Below are positions 14,826 through 21,854 of a stretch of DNA of 21,854 nucleotides, piece after piece. The first letter of the stretch is position 1, and every line of letters begins with the position of its first letter. The translations under genes and the position numbers were made by a program. The DNA lies in assembly GCA_002469805.1 (NCBI GenBank), contig DKNW01000037.1:1-21854 (forward strand). The letters run 5' to 3'. Under the pieces are notes generated by a model that saw nothing but the letters and a program-made list of their open reading frames with translations, searched no databases and was not told where the DNA came from. This DNA is from Rhodobiaceae bacterium UBA7378. GTDB lineage: Bacteria; Pseudomonadota; Alphaproteobacteria; RS24.

Positions 14826-15170
14826 ATGGCAAAACCCGACATGAAACCCGACATGAACGTGCAACAGCTTGGAGAGCTTTTTGCCACCATTGAGACGCGG
14901 AAAACTGCTGATCCTGGTGATAGTTATTCGGCCCAGCTATTGGCCGATTTGCCGCGTGCAACCCGCAAGCTGGGCGAGGAGGCCGCCGAAACTATCGTTG
15001 CGGCCTTGAGCGATGATGACGCTGCGCTGATTGGAGAGGCGGGCGACCTTCTCTATCATCTGCTTGTTGTACTGGTGGCGCGGGGTGTTACGCTGGAACA
15101 GTTGATGGATGAGTTGGCGCGGCGTGCCGGCACGTCTGGACTGGTTGAAAAAGCGACACGCGGTGATTAA
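14826..15170 (+). CDS. hisE: Phosphoribosyl-ATP pyrophosphatase
   Basis: Hydrolyses phosphoribosyl-ATP to phosphoribosyl-AMP, the second step of histidine synthesis. It is the stand-alone form of 114 residues without a HisI domain. The all-alpha MazG-like core is visible: RKLGEEAAET (47-56) and IGEAGDLLYHLLVVL (69-83), with the metal-binding Glu and Asp residues. GGAAAGGAGC (14811-14820) precedes ATG 14826. A perfect 12-bp tandem repeat (14832-14855) duplicates four residues, giving KPDMKPDM at 3-10, so a shorter form starting at a later ATG is also possible. It lies 25 bp after hisF; hisI is not in the window. Confidence 0.95.
   Translation: MAKPDMKPDMNVQQLGELFATIETRKTADPGDSYSAQLLADLPRATRKLGEEAAETIVAALSDDDAALIGEAGDLLYHLLVVLVARGVTLEQLMDELARRAGTSGLVEKATRGD
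14832..14855 (+). repeat. 12-bp perfect tandem duplication at the start of hisE
   Basis: The unit AAACCCGACATG occurs twice with no spacer, adding four in-frame residues and one extra in-frame ATG ahead of the conserved HisE core. It looks like a recent replication-slippage event in a position that tolerates change. Confidence 0.85.
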
Positions 15171-15245
15171 CAACACCTCTCGCCGGAACAGCCGTACAGA
15201 AGAGGCGGCGGGCGATTATCTCGTCGCGTAACAGGAAGTGGAAAA

Positions 15246-16217
15246 ATGAGTGAGCATGTTAGGGCCTTAACATCACCATATCGTGAATTTTCCGCGCAGG
15301 AGTGGTCGCGTTTGCGCGAAGGTGCTGAACTGACGCTCAATGAGGATGATCTTGTTAAGCTGCGAGGCTTGGGGGAAACCATATCTCTGCGCGAGGTCGA
15401 AGAGATTTACCTGCCGCTCTCTCGCCTCCTTAATCTGTATGTCGAAGCCGCTCAAGAATTATACGGGGCCACCAACGAATTTCTCGGGCAGGAGGTCAAA
15501 GTACCTTATATCATAGGGGTTGCCGGCTCGGTGGCTGTCGGAAAAAGTACGACGTCGCGTATTTTGCGCGAGATGTTGGCGCGATGGCCGTCGCATCCGA
15601 AGGTTGATCTGATCACGACTGACGGTTTTCTTTTCCCCAATGCTGTGCTGGAAGAACGCGGGCTGATGCAACGCAAAGGGTTTCCAGAATCATTTGACTT
15701 GAAAAGTCTGCTCACTTTTTTGACGGCGGTAAAATCGGGTACTGCAAAGGCCGAGGCGCCGGTTTATTCGCATAATGCGTATGATATCTTGAGAGATGAA
15801 AAAATATCTGTGACCCATCCAGACATTCTGATTGTCGAGGGGTTGAATGTGCTACAGCCGGCAACGGGCGGCAAAAATACACAGCAGGGCAGTGGCGCAC
15901 CCGATGACACAACAGTGGTGTCCGATTTTTTTGATTTCTCGATTTATATTGATGCTGGTGAGCAGGTGATTGAGGAGTGGTATGTTGAGCGTTTTTTATC
16001 GCTTAAGAAAACAGCATTTCGTGAGCCGGGGGCTTATTTCCATCGCTATGCCGAGTTGACGCAAGCCGAAGCCGTTGATACTGCGCGCGACATCTGGCGG
16101 CGCATTAATCTGGCCAATTTAAAGGAAAATATTCTGCCGACACGGGGCCGCGCTGATCTCGTACTTCACAAAGCGCCGGATCATGCCATCGATCAGGTAT
16201 TGTTGCGCAAAATATAA
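15246..16217 (+). CDS. coaA: Pantothenate kinase, type I
   Basis: Phosphorylates pantothenate, the first and usually feedback-controlled step of CoA synthesis. It is the prokaryotic type I enzyme, 323 residues (E. coli 316). P-loop GSVAVGKS is at 94-101, DGFLFPN at 126-132, RKGFPESFD at 143-151, PVYSHNAYD at 172-180 and VEGLNVLQ at 197-204. A hydrophilic insert (about 206-224) between the last motif and DFFDFSIYIDA is Gly/Gln/Asp-rich and probably a surface loop. AGGAAG lies about 8 nt before ATG 15246. It is 75 bp after hisE, possibly in the same transcript, and converges on the PfkB gene with a 30-bp gap that holds no hairpin I could find. Confidence 0.96.
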   Translation: MSEHVRALTSPYREFSAQEWSRLREGAELTLNEDDLVKLRGLGETISLREVEEIYLPLSRLLNLYVEAAQELYGATNEFLGQEVKVPYIIGVAGSVAVGKSTTSRILREMLARWPSHPKVDLITTDGFLFPNAVLEERGLMQRKGFPESFDLKSLLTFLTAVKSGTAKAEAPVYSHNAYDILRDEKISVTHPDILIVEGLNVLQPATGGKNTQQGSGAPDDTTVVSDFFDFSIYIDAGEQVIEEWYVERFLSLKKTAFREPGAYFHRYAELTQAEAVDTARDIWRRINLANLKENILPTRGRADLVLHKAPDHAIDQVLLRKI

Positions 16218-16247
16218 TTGCCCGGTCAGCGGTTATTCCATAAATAG

Positions 16248-17264
16248 TCAGGAAACAGGTAGGCCGTTTGCAGCAAACACCTCAATTAGTCCGGCTTCGG
16301 GGCGCGGGCCGAAGTGTTGAATAACTTCCGATGCGGCCAATGCCCCCATCGTGCCGCAAGTCTCAGGGTCGCGTCCGGTGGCGACGCCACACAGGTAGCC
16401 TGCCGCAAACTGGTCGCCAGCACCGGTTAGATCGACCACCTTGTCGACTGCGCGCGCGGGCACACTGACCACCTCATCACCGCTTACAATTACCGCCCCC
16501 TCGGGCCCGGATGTTATTGCGCCATCAACTCTGGCCTCGTGCATAGCGGTGACGACATCGTCCATCTGGTCTACGCCCAGCAAGGTTGTCGCCTCGGCGG
16601 TGTTGGCAAGTAGGATATCGATATCGTTTTCGAATAATTTCAAAAAATCTTCTCGATGGCGTTCGACACAAAAACTATCTGAGAGCGAAAAACCGATTTT
16701 CCCGCCACCAGCTTTGACGTGCGCGGCGGCATGTAAAAATGCCTCGCGGGCTGTCGGGCTATCCCAAACATAGCCCTCGCAAAATAAAATGCCGGTCGCG
16801 TCCAGCATGTCGGTACGCAAATCTTCCGAGGCGGTTGTCACCGACGCGCCCAGCAATGTGTGCATGGTGCGCTCTGCGTCGGGGGTGACGAGCACGAGAC
16901 AGTTCCCTGTCGGATGGACACTGGCATCGCATGGGGTCACAGGAAATGTGACGCCGAGATCTGTCATGCTGGCCGTGAAAATCTGTCCCAGCGCGTCATC
17001 GCCAACCTTGCCGATAAACCCGCCAGCCATGCCCAAACCAGCAAGACCGGCCACCGTGTTTGCGGCTGACCCACCGGGCCGGTGTGTGTGAATGTCAACG
17101 CCGGCACTCAGTTCAGCTGCACGTGGGGGGTCAACGAGGGTCATGGACCCTTTGGGGCTGCCTAGATTTTCTAGCGTGGCATCATCGACATCGGCAAAAA
17201 GATCGACGAGGGCCGCGCCCATACCAGTAATGAGGGGACGTTTTGAAGGGGAAGACGCTGACAT
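16248..17264 (-). CDS. PfkB-family carbohydrate/adenosine kinase
   Basis: A ribokinase-like (PfkB) kinase of 338 residues, cytosolic, with no membrane segment. The N-terminal signature region GGSAANTVAGLAGLG is at 64-78, and the C-terminal signature DLTGAGDQFAAGY at 278-290 contains the anion hole and catalytic base Asp284. In alphaproteobacteria, proteins of this type beside nth or gpmA are commonly annotated as adenosine kinase, but sequence alone does not fix the substrate; ribokinase or another sugar kinase is possible. The start is ATG 17264 with AGGAG 7 nt upstream; the frame is open further but only through the intergenic gap and into nth. It lies 47 bp downstream of nth on the same strand. 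Confidence 0.88.
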   Translation of the reverse strand: MSASSPSKRPLITGMGAALVDLFADVDDATLENLGSPKGSMTLVDPPRAAELSAGVDIHTHRPGGSAANTVAGLAGLGMAGGFIGKVGDDALGQIFTASMTDLGVTFPVTPCDASVHPTGNCLVLVTPDAERTMHTLLGASVTTASEDLRTDMLDATGILFCEGYVWDSPTAREAFLHAAAHVKAGGGKIGFSLSDSFCVERHREDFLKLFENDIDILLANTAEATTLLGVDQMDDVVTAMHEARVDGAITSGPEGAVIVSGDEVVSVPARAVDKVVDLTGAGDQFAAGYLCGVATGRDPETCGTMGALAASEVIQHFGPRPEAGLIEVFAANGLPVS

Positions 17265-17311
17265 GAAACAACTCCTGATAAAATTCGGGTCGCGATAGAA
17301 CGCGGTGTTGG

Positions 17312-17944
17312 CTAGGCGGTTTTTGCCTTGTAGCGGCACAAATCGCGTACTGTGCAGGTGCCACATTTTGGCTTTCGCGCCACGCAAATATATCGCCCAT
17401 GCAAAATCAACCAGTGATGTGCATGCAGACGATAGGGTTCGGGTACCCGTTTTTCCAGCTTTTTCTCCACCTCCAACACAGTTTTGCCGGGTGCGAGGCC
17501 GGTTCGGTTACCAAGCCGGAACACATGCGTGTCCACCGCAAAGGTTGCCACACCGAACGCTTCGTTCATTACGACATTTGCGGTTTTTCGGCCAACCCCA
17601 GGTAGGCGCATCAGTGTGTCCCTGTCTTGGGGCACTTCGCTGTTAAATCTGTCGCGCAACATGACTGACAGCGCATGCACATTTTTCGCCTTATTGCGGT
17701 AAAGCCCGATGGTTTTGATGTAAGCGCGGATGCGATCTTCGCCCAGAGCGGCCATGGCTTCGGGGGTGTCGGCGACGGCAAATAGCGGCCCGGTTGCTTT
17801 ATTGACCCCTTTATCCGTCGCTTGTGCGGAGAGCACAACGGCGACGAGCAGGGTGAAATGGTTGATGAAAGCCAGTTCGGTTTGCGGTTCCGGGTCTGCC
17901 GCCGAGAGGCGCTCGAAAAATACAGGGATGTCGGCTTTTTTCAT
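17312..17944 (-). CDS. nth: Endonuclease III (DNA glycosylase/AP lyase)
   Basis: Removes oxidised pyrimidines and cleaves at abasic sites in base excision repair. From ATG 17944 the protein has 210 residues and numbers like E. coli Nth (211): helix-hairpin-helix LPGVGRKTANVV (114-125) with catalytic Lys120, Asp138 in AVDTHVFR, and the four [4Fe-4S] cysteines at 187, 194, 197 and 203 in the C-x6-C-x2-C-x5-C pattern. A TTG at 17995 would add 17 residues with no family match. No strong ribosome binding site precedes ATG 17944. It is divergent from the DUF2244 gene across 86 bp. Confidence 0.97.
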   Translation of the reverse strand: MKKADIPVFFERLSAADPEPQTELAFINHFTLLVAVVLSAQATDKGVNKATGPLFAVADTPEAMAALGEDRIRAYIKTIGLYRNKAKNVHALSVMLRDRFNSEVPQDRDTLMRLPGVGRKTANVVMNEAFGVATFAVDTHVFRLGNRTGLAPGKTVLEVEKKLEKRVPEPYRLHAHHWLILHGRYICVARKPKCGTCTVRDLCRYKAKTA

Positions 17945-18030
17945 GCGACGCACTTTAGCCTCAGCGTGACGGTAGCGCAAATTCGTCGCAGGCAAGGTGT
18001 CTTGCGTCGGGCTTTGGGCGCGCTAGATTG

Positions 18031-18531
18031 ATGGTCATGTATGATATCACCACATTGCCTGATAATTTCCAGCTGGTGCTGCGCCCGAACATCTCGCTGT
18101 CACGCCAGGGCTTCACCATATTAATGGTCTTGTTCGCGGCCATTTGTTTGGTGGCGGGCGGATTTTTTCTGGCGATCGGCGCATGGCCGGTTTTTGGGTT
18201 TTTCGGCCTGGATATTTTGCTGCTGTATTGGGCGTTTCGTGTTAATTACCGGCGCGGGCGGCGCTATGAAATGCTGGAAATGCGTGACGGGCGGCTGGTG
18301 CTGTCCAAAGTGACCCCGGGCGGCCAAGTGCGTGATTGGGCTTTCGACCCGTATTGGGTGCGCATCCGCCTTGAGAAAAATCGGGTCGATCCTGACATTC
18401 CAGGTGATCTATTTTTGTCGTCGCATGGGCAGAAGGTCACGCTTGGCGGGTTTTTGGCTCCGGAGGAGCGCGGGTCGCTGGCGGCGACGCTGGAGCGCAC
18501 ATTATCGGAGTTTCGCACGCGCCACGCCTAG
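18031..18531 (+). CDS. DUF2244 integral membrane protein
   Basis: A 166-residue protein of the DUF2244 family, widespread in alphaproteobacteria and of unknown function. It has two adjacent hydrophobic segments (about 28-48 and 52-69), separated by a short Pro-containing turn, flanked by an N-terminal LRPNISLSRQGF and a basic RVNYRRGRRYE stretch after the second segment. The ~90-residue C-terminal part is soluble, with DWAFDPYWVRI and SSHGQKVTLGGFLAPEER, the conserved family blocks. ATG 18031 is chosen; ATG 18037 is two codons later and neither has a strong ribosome binding site. It is divergent from nth and 69 bp before the methyltransferase gene. No function is proposed. Confidence 0.85.
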   Translation: MVMYDITTLPDNFQLVLRPNISLSRQGFTILMVLFAAICLVAGGFFLAIGAWPVFGFFGLDILLLYWAFRVNYRRGRRYEMLEMRDGRLVLSKVTPGGQVRDWAFDPYWVRIRLEKNRVDPDIPGDLFLSSHGQKVTLGGFLAPEERGSLAATLERTLSEFRTRHA

Positions 18532-18533
18532 GC

Positions 18534-18598
18534 TTTTCCCCAACCTATTTTGACTCGGATAGTGAAAAGTGCCAGCCTGACAAAAAATAGGGGGAAAA
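18534..18598 (+). promoter_or_regulatory. Long imperfect inverted repeat covering the ribosome binding site of the methyltransferase gene
   Basis: CCTATTTT (18544-18551) pairs perfectly with AAAATAGG (18584-18591). Outward of that, CCC (18539-18541) pairs with GGG (18592-18594) and TTTT (18534-18537) with AAAA (18595-18598), with small bulges, for 15 bp in total around a 32-nt loop. The right arm contains the G-run that serves as ribosome binding site of the gene starting at 18601. In RNA the stem would hide that site. As DNA it could be an operator. Function unproven. Confidence 0.4.
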
Positions 18599-18600
18599 AC

Positions 18601-19203
18601 ATGGCCCATCAAAATATGCATCACAGCACGGATCAAAGCGGTAAGCAGGGCGCATTGCACGCAGATACTCAAATTTCGCAACGTGTCTCATTTGTTTCCT
18701 ACAAGGCGTTTCGTGGTCAAACATTTCGATATGGCATGGACTGTGCCACTCCTTACGGGCCAGCTTTCGTTATTATGCGCGGCCCTGACATCGTTTTCTG
18801 GGGCTTTTGCGACGCACGGGAGGCGGCGCAAATTCGCGTTGATCTTGACAAAAAATGGCAACCGGCGGCATGGCAGGAAGATTCGACTGGTGTCGGGCAG
18901 GTTGCGGCGCGTGCATGCCACGCGCCAGCTGCGCTCGCGCTTTCGGGTACCGCGTTTCAGCACCGTGTCTGGCAGGCTTTGTTGGATATCCCGCACGGGC
19001 AAATTGTTAGCTATAAAAACATTGCTGATGCGGTTAATTCTGCGCCGCGGGCTGTGGGTCGCGCAGTTGGCTCAAATCCGGTTTCGCTTTTGGTGCCTTG
19101 TCACCGTGTGCTTGCCGCAGATGGGAGTTTGAACGGGTATCGCTGGGGCTTGCAAATAAAAGCCCGCGTGCTGGCGGCGGAAGGCGTTGCGCTTAACTCG
19201 TGA
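18601..19203 (+). CDS. ogt: Methylated-DNA--protein-cysteine methyltransferase (Ogt/AdaB type)
   Basis: Suicide repair protein that moves an alkyl group from O6-alkylguanine to its own cysteine. It has 200 residues. The acceptor Cys167 is in LVPCHRV; the DNA-binding helix FQHRVWQALLDIPHG (119-133), Arg finger Arg154 (AVGRAVGSNP) and the GYRWG turn (179-183) are all present. The N-terminal ~45 residues are hydrophilic and His/Gln-rich and precede an RNase-H-like domain resembling that of Ada. There is no AdaA zinc domain and no AraC domain, so it is not a full Ada regulator. The start is ATG 18601 with AGGGGG upstream; the frame is open to 18550 but those codons lie in the inverted repeat. It ends 5 bp from the end of gpmA. 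Confidence 0.93.
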   Translation: MAHQNMHHSTDQSGKQGALHADTQISQRVSFVSYKAFRGQTFRYGMDCATPYGPAFVIMRGPDIVFWGFCDAREAAQIRVDLDKKWQPAAWQEDSTGVGQVAARACHAPAALALSGTAFQHRVWQALLDIPHGQIVSYKNIADAVNSAPRAVGRAVGSNPVSLLVPCHRVLAADGSLNGYRWGLQIKARVLAAEGVALNS

Positions 19204-19208
19204 GAGAA

Positions 19209-19829
19209 TTAGCCAACTGGCAAAATGCGTTTGCTGGTCACGCTGCCATCAGCCATGAGGTCGTAAATATAAGGCTCTCCCGTCGCGATGTTGACGCCCG
19301 TAATTTCGTCCTCGCTTAACACGTCCAGAACCATAACAAGCGCGCGCAGCGAGTTGCCATGCGCGGCAACCAGAACGCTCTCGCCGGCGTGAATATGCGG
19401 CATGATCTCGGCATTAAAATAAGGCAATACCCTTTCGGCTGTGTCCTTTAGGCTTTCACCACCGGGTGGCGGCGTGTCATAGGAGCGCCGCCAGATATGA
19501 ACTTGGTCTTCGCCCCATTTTTCGCGCGCATCATCTTTATTGAGGCCCGATAGGTCGCCATAATCGCGCTCGTTAAGCGCCACGTTCCTGATCACCTCCA
19601 AATCTGTCTGGCCCTGTTCATCCAGCAAAAGTGAGCAGGTTTTTTGTGCCCGCATCAGCTCGGATGTGAAGCCAATGTCAAAGCGGATACCTTCGGCCCT
19701 CAGTGCTTTACCTGCATTGCGAGCCTCGCGAACGCCTTGCTCTGTTAGGTCTGGGTTGCGCCATCCGGTGAACAGGTTTTGCCGGTTCCACTCACTCTGG
19801 CCGTGACGGACGAGAATTAGTTGGCTCAT
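19209..19829 (-). CDS. gpmA: 2,3-bisphosphoglycerate-dependent phosphoglycerate mutase
   Basis: Interconverts 3- and 2-phosphoglycerate in glycolysis and gluconeogenesis. Histidine-phosphatase fold: phosphorylated His9 in LVRHGQSEWN, Arg60, Glu87 in NERDYGDL, and second His157 in AAHGNSLR. NLFTGWRNPDLTEQG is specific for dPGM rather than other phosphatases of this fold. At 206 residues it is the short form usual in alphaproteobacteria (E. coli 250). GGGGAT lies about 8 nt before the ATG. It lies 65 nt after dapB on the same strand, which may give a dapB-gpmA transcript. Confidence 0.97.
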   Translation of the reverse strand: MSQLILVRHGQSEWNRQNLFTGWRNPDLTEQGVREARNAGKALRAEGIRFDIGFTSELMRAQKTCSLLLDEQGQTDLEVIRNVALNERDYGDLSGLNKDDAREKWGEDQVHIWRRSYDTPPPGGESLKDTAERVLPYFNAEIMPHIHAGESVLVAAHGNSLRALVMVLDVLSEDEITGVNIATGEPYIYDLMADGSVTSKRILPVG

Positions 19830-19894
19830 ATTTGCGATCCCCGAAAATTGAAAAACCTTGTCTGAAAAAAACGATTATTTGAGCAATGCACTGC

Positions 19895-20695
19895 CTAAGA
19901 AATACCGAGCACATCCTGCATGGAAAAAAGCCCGGGGCCACGCCCATGGGCCCATCGCGCAGCCTTGAGCGCGCCGCGTGCAAAAATATCGCGTGACTCT
20001 GCGCGGTGGCCGAGAATGATTTGCTCGTCGTCACCTGCGAAAATAACGTCATGATGCCCGATAACTGAGCCGCCACGCAGAACGGCAAAGCCGATAGCAC
20101 CAGCAGCGCGTGCGCCGGTCACGCCATCGCGCCCGCTATCGCGCTTTTCCGCCAAGTTAATGTCGCGCCCGTCGGCCGCTGCCTCGCCCAGCAAAAGCGC
20201 CGTGCCGGATGGTGCGTCGACCTTGTGGCGGTGGTGCATGTCCAAAATTTCAATATCCCAATCATCGCCCAGCGCTTGAGCTGCTTGGCGCACCAACGCG
20301 GCCATAAGGTTTACGCCTAGGCTCATATTACCTGATTTCACGAGTGTCGCGTGTCGGGCAGCCGCGGCGAGGGAGGCGTTGTCTTCGTCACTAAACCCCG
20401 TTGTTCCGATGACGTGAACGATACGCGCCTGTGCGCACAAACTCGCCATTTCAAGCGTGGCAGCCGGTGTTGAAAAATCAATAACAGCGTCGGCGCCGGC
20501 AATCAACTCCAGCGCATCGCCGCCCAAGGCCAGCCCGAGCGCCGGAAGGCCCGCCAGCGTGCCGAGATCAGTTCCCATGTCCGGGTGATCAGGCCCCTCA
20601 AGGCCGCCATGTAGGTCAAGCGCAGGGGTGTCATTAATCAACCGGACCAGTGTCCGGCCCATGCGTCCTGCGCATCCATTTACCAAAAGTCTCAT
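19895..20695 (-). CDS. dapB: 4-hydroxy-tetrahydrodipicolinate reductase
   Basis: NAD(P)H-dependent reductase of the diaminopimelate/lysine pathway, needed for peptidoglycan. It has 266 residues, typical. The cofactor loop NGCAGRMGR is at 6-14, DFST at 73-76, GTTG at 97-100 and the signature DMHHRHKVDAPSGTAL at 152-167, including catalytic His154 and Lys158 and the substrate loop. The cofactor-loop second residue is Cys in place of the common V/A, a mild variation. The start is ATG 20695 with no strong ribosome binding site. It lies 57 nt after dnaJ on the same strand. Confidence 0.97.
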   Translation of the reverse strand: MRLLVNGCAGRMGRTLVRLINDTPALDLHGGLEGPDHPDMGTDLGTLAGLPALGLALGGDALELIAGADAVIDFSTPAATLEMASLCAQARIVHVIGTTGFSDEDNASLAAAARHATLVKSGNMSLGVNLMAALVRQAAQALGDDWDIEILDMHHRHKVDAPSGTALLLGEAAADGRDINLAEKRDSGRDGVTGARAAGAIGFAVLRGGSVIGHHDVIFAGDDEQIILGHRAESRDIFARGALKAARWAHGRGPGLFSMQDVLGIS

Positions 20696-20728
20696 GGTTT
20701 CTTATATAGCAGGCCGCGCCGCGCCGCA

Positions 20729-20763
20729 CTATTAGCTTTTGCCCTGGGGCTATTAGCTTTTGC
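20729..20763. repeat. 21-bp-spaced direct repeat duplicating the dnaJ stop
   Basis: CTATTAGCTTTTGC occurs at 20729-20742 and again at 20750-20763, a spacing of 21 bp. On the minus strand this repeats the last codons and stop of dnaJ, so a second in-frame TAA lies 21 bp after the real one. It looks like a small tandem duplication whose 7-bp remainder has diverged. Confidence 0.7.
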
Positions 20764-21854
20764 TGCGGGCCTTGAACTCTGCGACGCCTGGATAATTACC
20801 ATCTTCGAGGCTGGCTTCGAAGGCATCCAGCAATTTTTGTTGGTTTCGGCTCAGCTTGCGGGGCATCTCGACATCAATTTGTATGTACAGATCGCCATGG
20901 CTGCGTGCCCGCAAAACTGGCATGCCTTTTCCGCGCAAACGAAATTGCTGTCCGGTTTGGGCACCAGCGGGAATGGTCAGCTTCACGCGCTTGCCGTCCA
21001 GCAAAGGCACATCAAGCGCACCGCCTTTAACCGCGAGGCCGAAAGGCACTGGCATGGCACAGAAAAGGTCAGCTCCGTCGCGCTGCAAATAGCTGTGCGT
21101 CTGGACATTCACAAACACATAGAGGTCACCCGCCACGGCGCCGCGCTCGCCCGCATCACCTTCGCCTGACAGGCGAATGCGGGTGCCGTCTTCAACGCCG
21201 GCAGGCACGCTGACAGATAATGTGCGCGCTTTTTGTTTGTGGCCCTGTCCGGCGCATGACAAACATGGATCGGTGATAACCTGTCCAGAGCCTTGGCAGG
21301 TATGACACGGGCGCTCAACCATGAAAAATCCTTGTTGCGCGCGCACTTTTCCGTGGCCATTACATGTGCCGCATGTGCTGGCCGATGTGCCCGCCCGTGC
21401 ACCGCTACCATCGCATGCTTCGCACGCCACGGCACGGGTAAGGTTAATCTGCCGCTCAGTACCGTCATAGGCTTCTTCCAATGAGATGTTTATTTCGGCG
21501 CGCAGATCCGTGCCACGGCGCTGCTGTCGGCGACGACCACCGCGCCCGCCGCCAAAAAATTCTTCGAAAATATCGCCCATGCCGCCGAAATCGCCAAAGT
21601 TCGAAAAGCCCCCGCCGGCACCGCCGCCTGCTGACGGCCCATTGCCGCCCTCAAAGGCGGCATGACCAAACTGGTCATAGGCAGCCCGGCTTTGGGGGTC
21701 TTTCAAAATGTCATAGGCTTCTGAAACTTCTTTGAATTTAAGTTCAGCTGCTGCGTCGCCCGGATTAACGTCCGGGTGATACTGCTTTGCCAATTTGCGA
21801 TAGGCTGATTTTAGTTCGGCATCGCCGGCAGTCTTTTTGACACCAAGCAGGGCA
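20753..21854 (-). CDS. dnaJ: Chaperone DnaJ, N-terminus outside window
   Basis: Hsp40 co-chaperone that delivers clients to DnaK and stimulates its ATPase. The frame is open to the right edge (first full codon at 21853), so the start lies outside; about 366 residues are seen and roughly 10 are missing. The J domain shows LLGVKKTAGDAELKSAYRKL and the HPD motif (YHPDVNPGD). A Gly/Phe-rich region (GGGAGGGFSNFGDFGGMGDIFEEFFGG) follows. The zinc domain has four CxxCxGxG repeats: CEACDGSG, CGTCNGHG, CHTCQGSG and CLSCAGQG. The C-terminal substrate domain includes GDLYVFVNVQTH and RSHGDLYIQIDVEMP. It is therefore a full type I DnaJ, not a J-domain-only protein; dnaK is expected off the right edge. 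Confidence 0.97.
   Translation of the reverse strand, partial: ALLGVKKTAGDAELKSAYRKLAKQYHPDVNPGDAAAELKFKEVSEAYDILKDPQSRAAYDQFGHAAFEGGNGPSAGGGAGGGFSNFGDFGGMGDIFEEFFGGGRGGRRRQQRRGTDLRAEINISLEEAYDGTERQINLTRAVACEACDGSGARAGTSASTCGTCNGHGKVRAQQGFFMVERPCHTCQGSGQVITDPCLSCAGQGHKQKARTLSVSVPAGVEDGTRIRLSGEGDAGERGAVAGDLYVFVNVQTHSYLQRDGADLFCAMPVPFGLAVKGGALDVPLLDGKRVKLTIPAGAQTGQQFRLRGKGMPVLRARSHGDLYIQIDVEMPRKLSRNQQKLLDAFEASLEDGNYPGVAEFKARSKS

Noticed and set aside
17945..17995. Longer Nth starting at TTG 17995
   Set aside because: Starting at ATG 17944 gives residue numbering matching E. coli Nth for Lys120, Asp138 and all four iron-sulfur cysteines; the extension matches nothing.
21791..21793. Internal TTG as the dnaJ start
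   Set aside because: The J-domain helix I sequence continues upstream in frame to the window edge, so the codon is an internal Leu before the HPD motif.
1..21854. Mobile elements, CRISPR arrays, toxin-antitoxin or defence genes, tRNA or rRNA genes
   Set aside because: No transposase, integrase, terminal repeats, regularly spaced repeats or RNA gene signatures were seen; all substantial frames are housekeeping genes or their shadows.

Overview
This window looks like the origin-proximal part of an alphaproteobacterial chromosome. The evidence is gene order: rho, hemJ and hemE run leftward, away from a ~500-bp gene-free AT-rich gap, and ppsR, maf, aroE, coaE and dnaQ run rightward from it. This hemE/ppsR junction is where oriC lies in Caulobacter and Rickettsia. 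Base composition is moderate by eye, and there are no insertion sequences, phage genes, CRISPR arrays, tRNAs or rRNAs. The genus cannot be fixed from the sequence; absence of mltA and hslVU from the usual place between the Tim44-domain gene and hisB is a useful lineage marker.

Layout. (1) 1-2337, plus strand: the 3' part of a YyaL/DUF255-type protein, then a dienelactone-hydrolase-like gene. (2) 2390-5233, minus strand: hemE-hemJ-rho, with hemE and hemJ joined stop-to-start. (3) 5234-5733: candidate oriC, with about eight DnaA-box-like 9-mers, an AT-rich stretch and a TAA/TAG triplet run resembling DnaA-trios. (4) 5734-9424, plus strand: ppsR-maf-aroE-coaE-dnaQ, with 1-4 nt overlaps or gaps. 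(5) 9441-10485, minus strand: fxsA then secB. (6) 10593-16217, plus strand: Tim44-domain gene, smr, hisB-hisH-hisA-hisF-hisE, coaA. (7) 16248-17944, minus strand: nth then a PfkB sugar/adenosine kinase. (8) 18031-19203, plus strand: DUF2244 membrane protein and an O6-alkylguanine-DNA methyltransferase. (9) 19209-21854, minus strand: dnaJ (5' end outside the window), dapB, gpmA.

How it fits together. The content is housekeeping: haem synthesis, transcription termination, shikimate, coenzyme A, histidine and lysine pathways, proofreading and repair, protein export and folding. The five his genes encode HisE, HisA, the HisHF synthase and HisB; hisG, hisD, hisI and hisC must be elsewhere. Genes next to the origin gap point away from it on both sides, so replication and transcription would be co-directional there.

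I found no convincing novel multi-gene system. The points most worth a second look are the origin with its DnaA-trio-like run, an apparent AUC start codon on the Tim44-domain gene, a hairpin that would bury the ribosome binding site of the methyltransferase gene, and a perfect palindrome in the rho leader.
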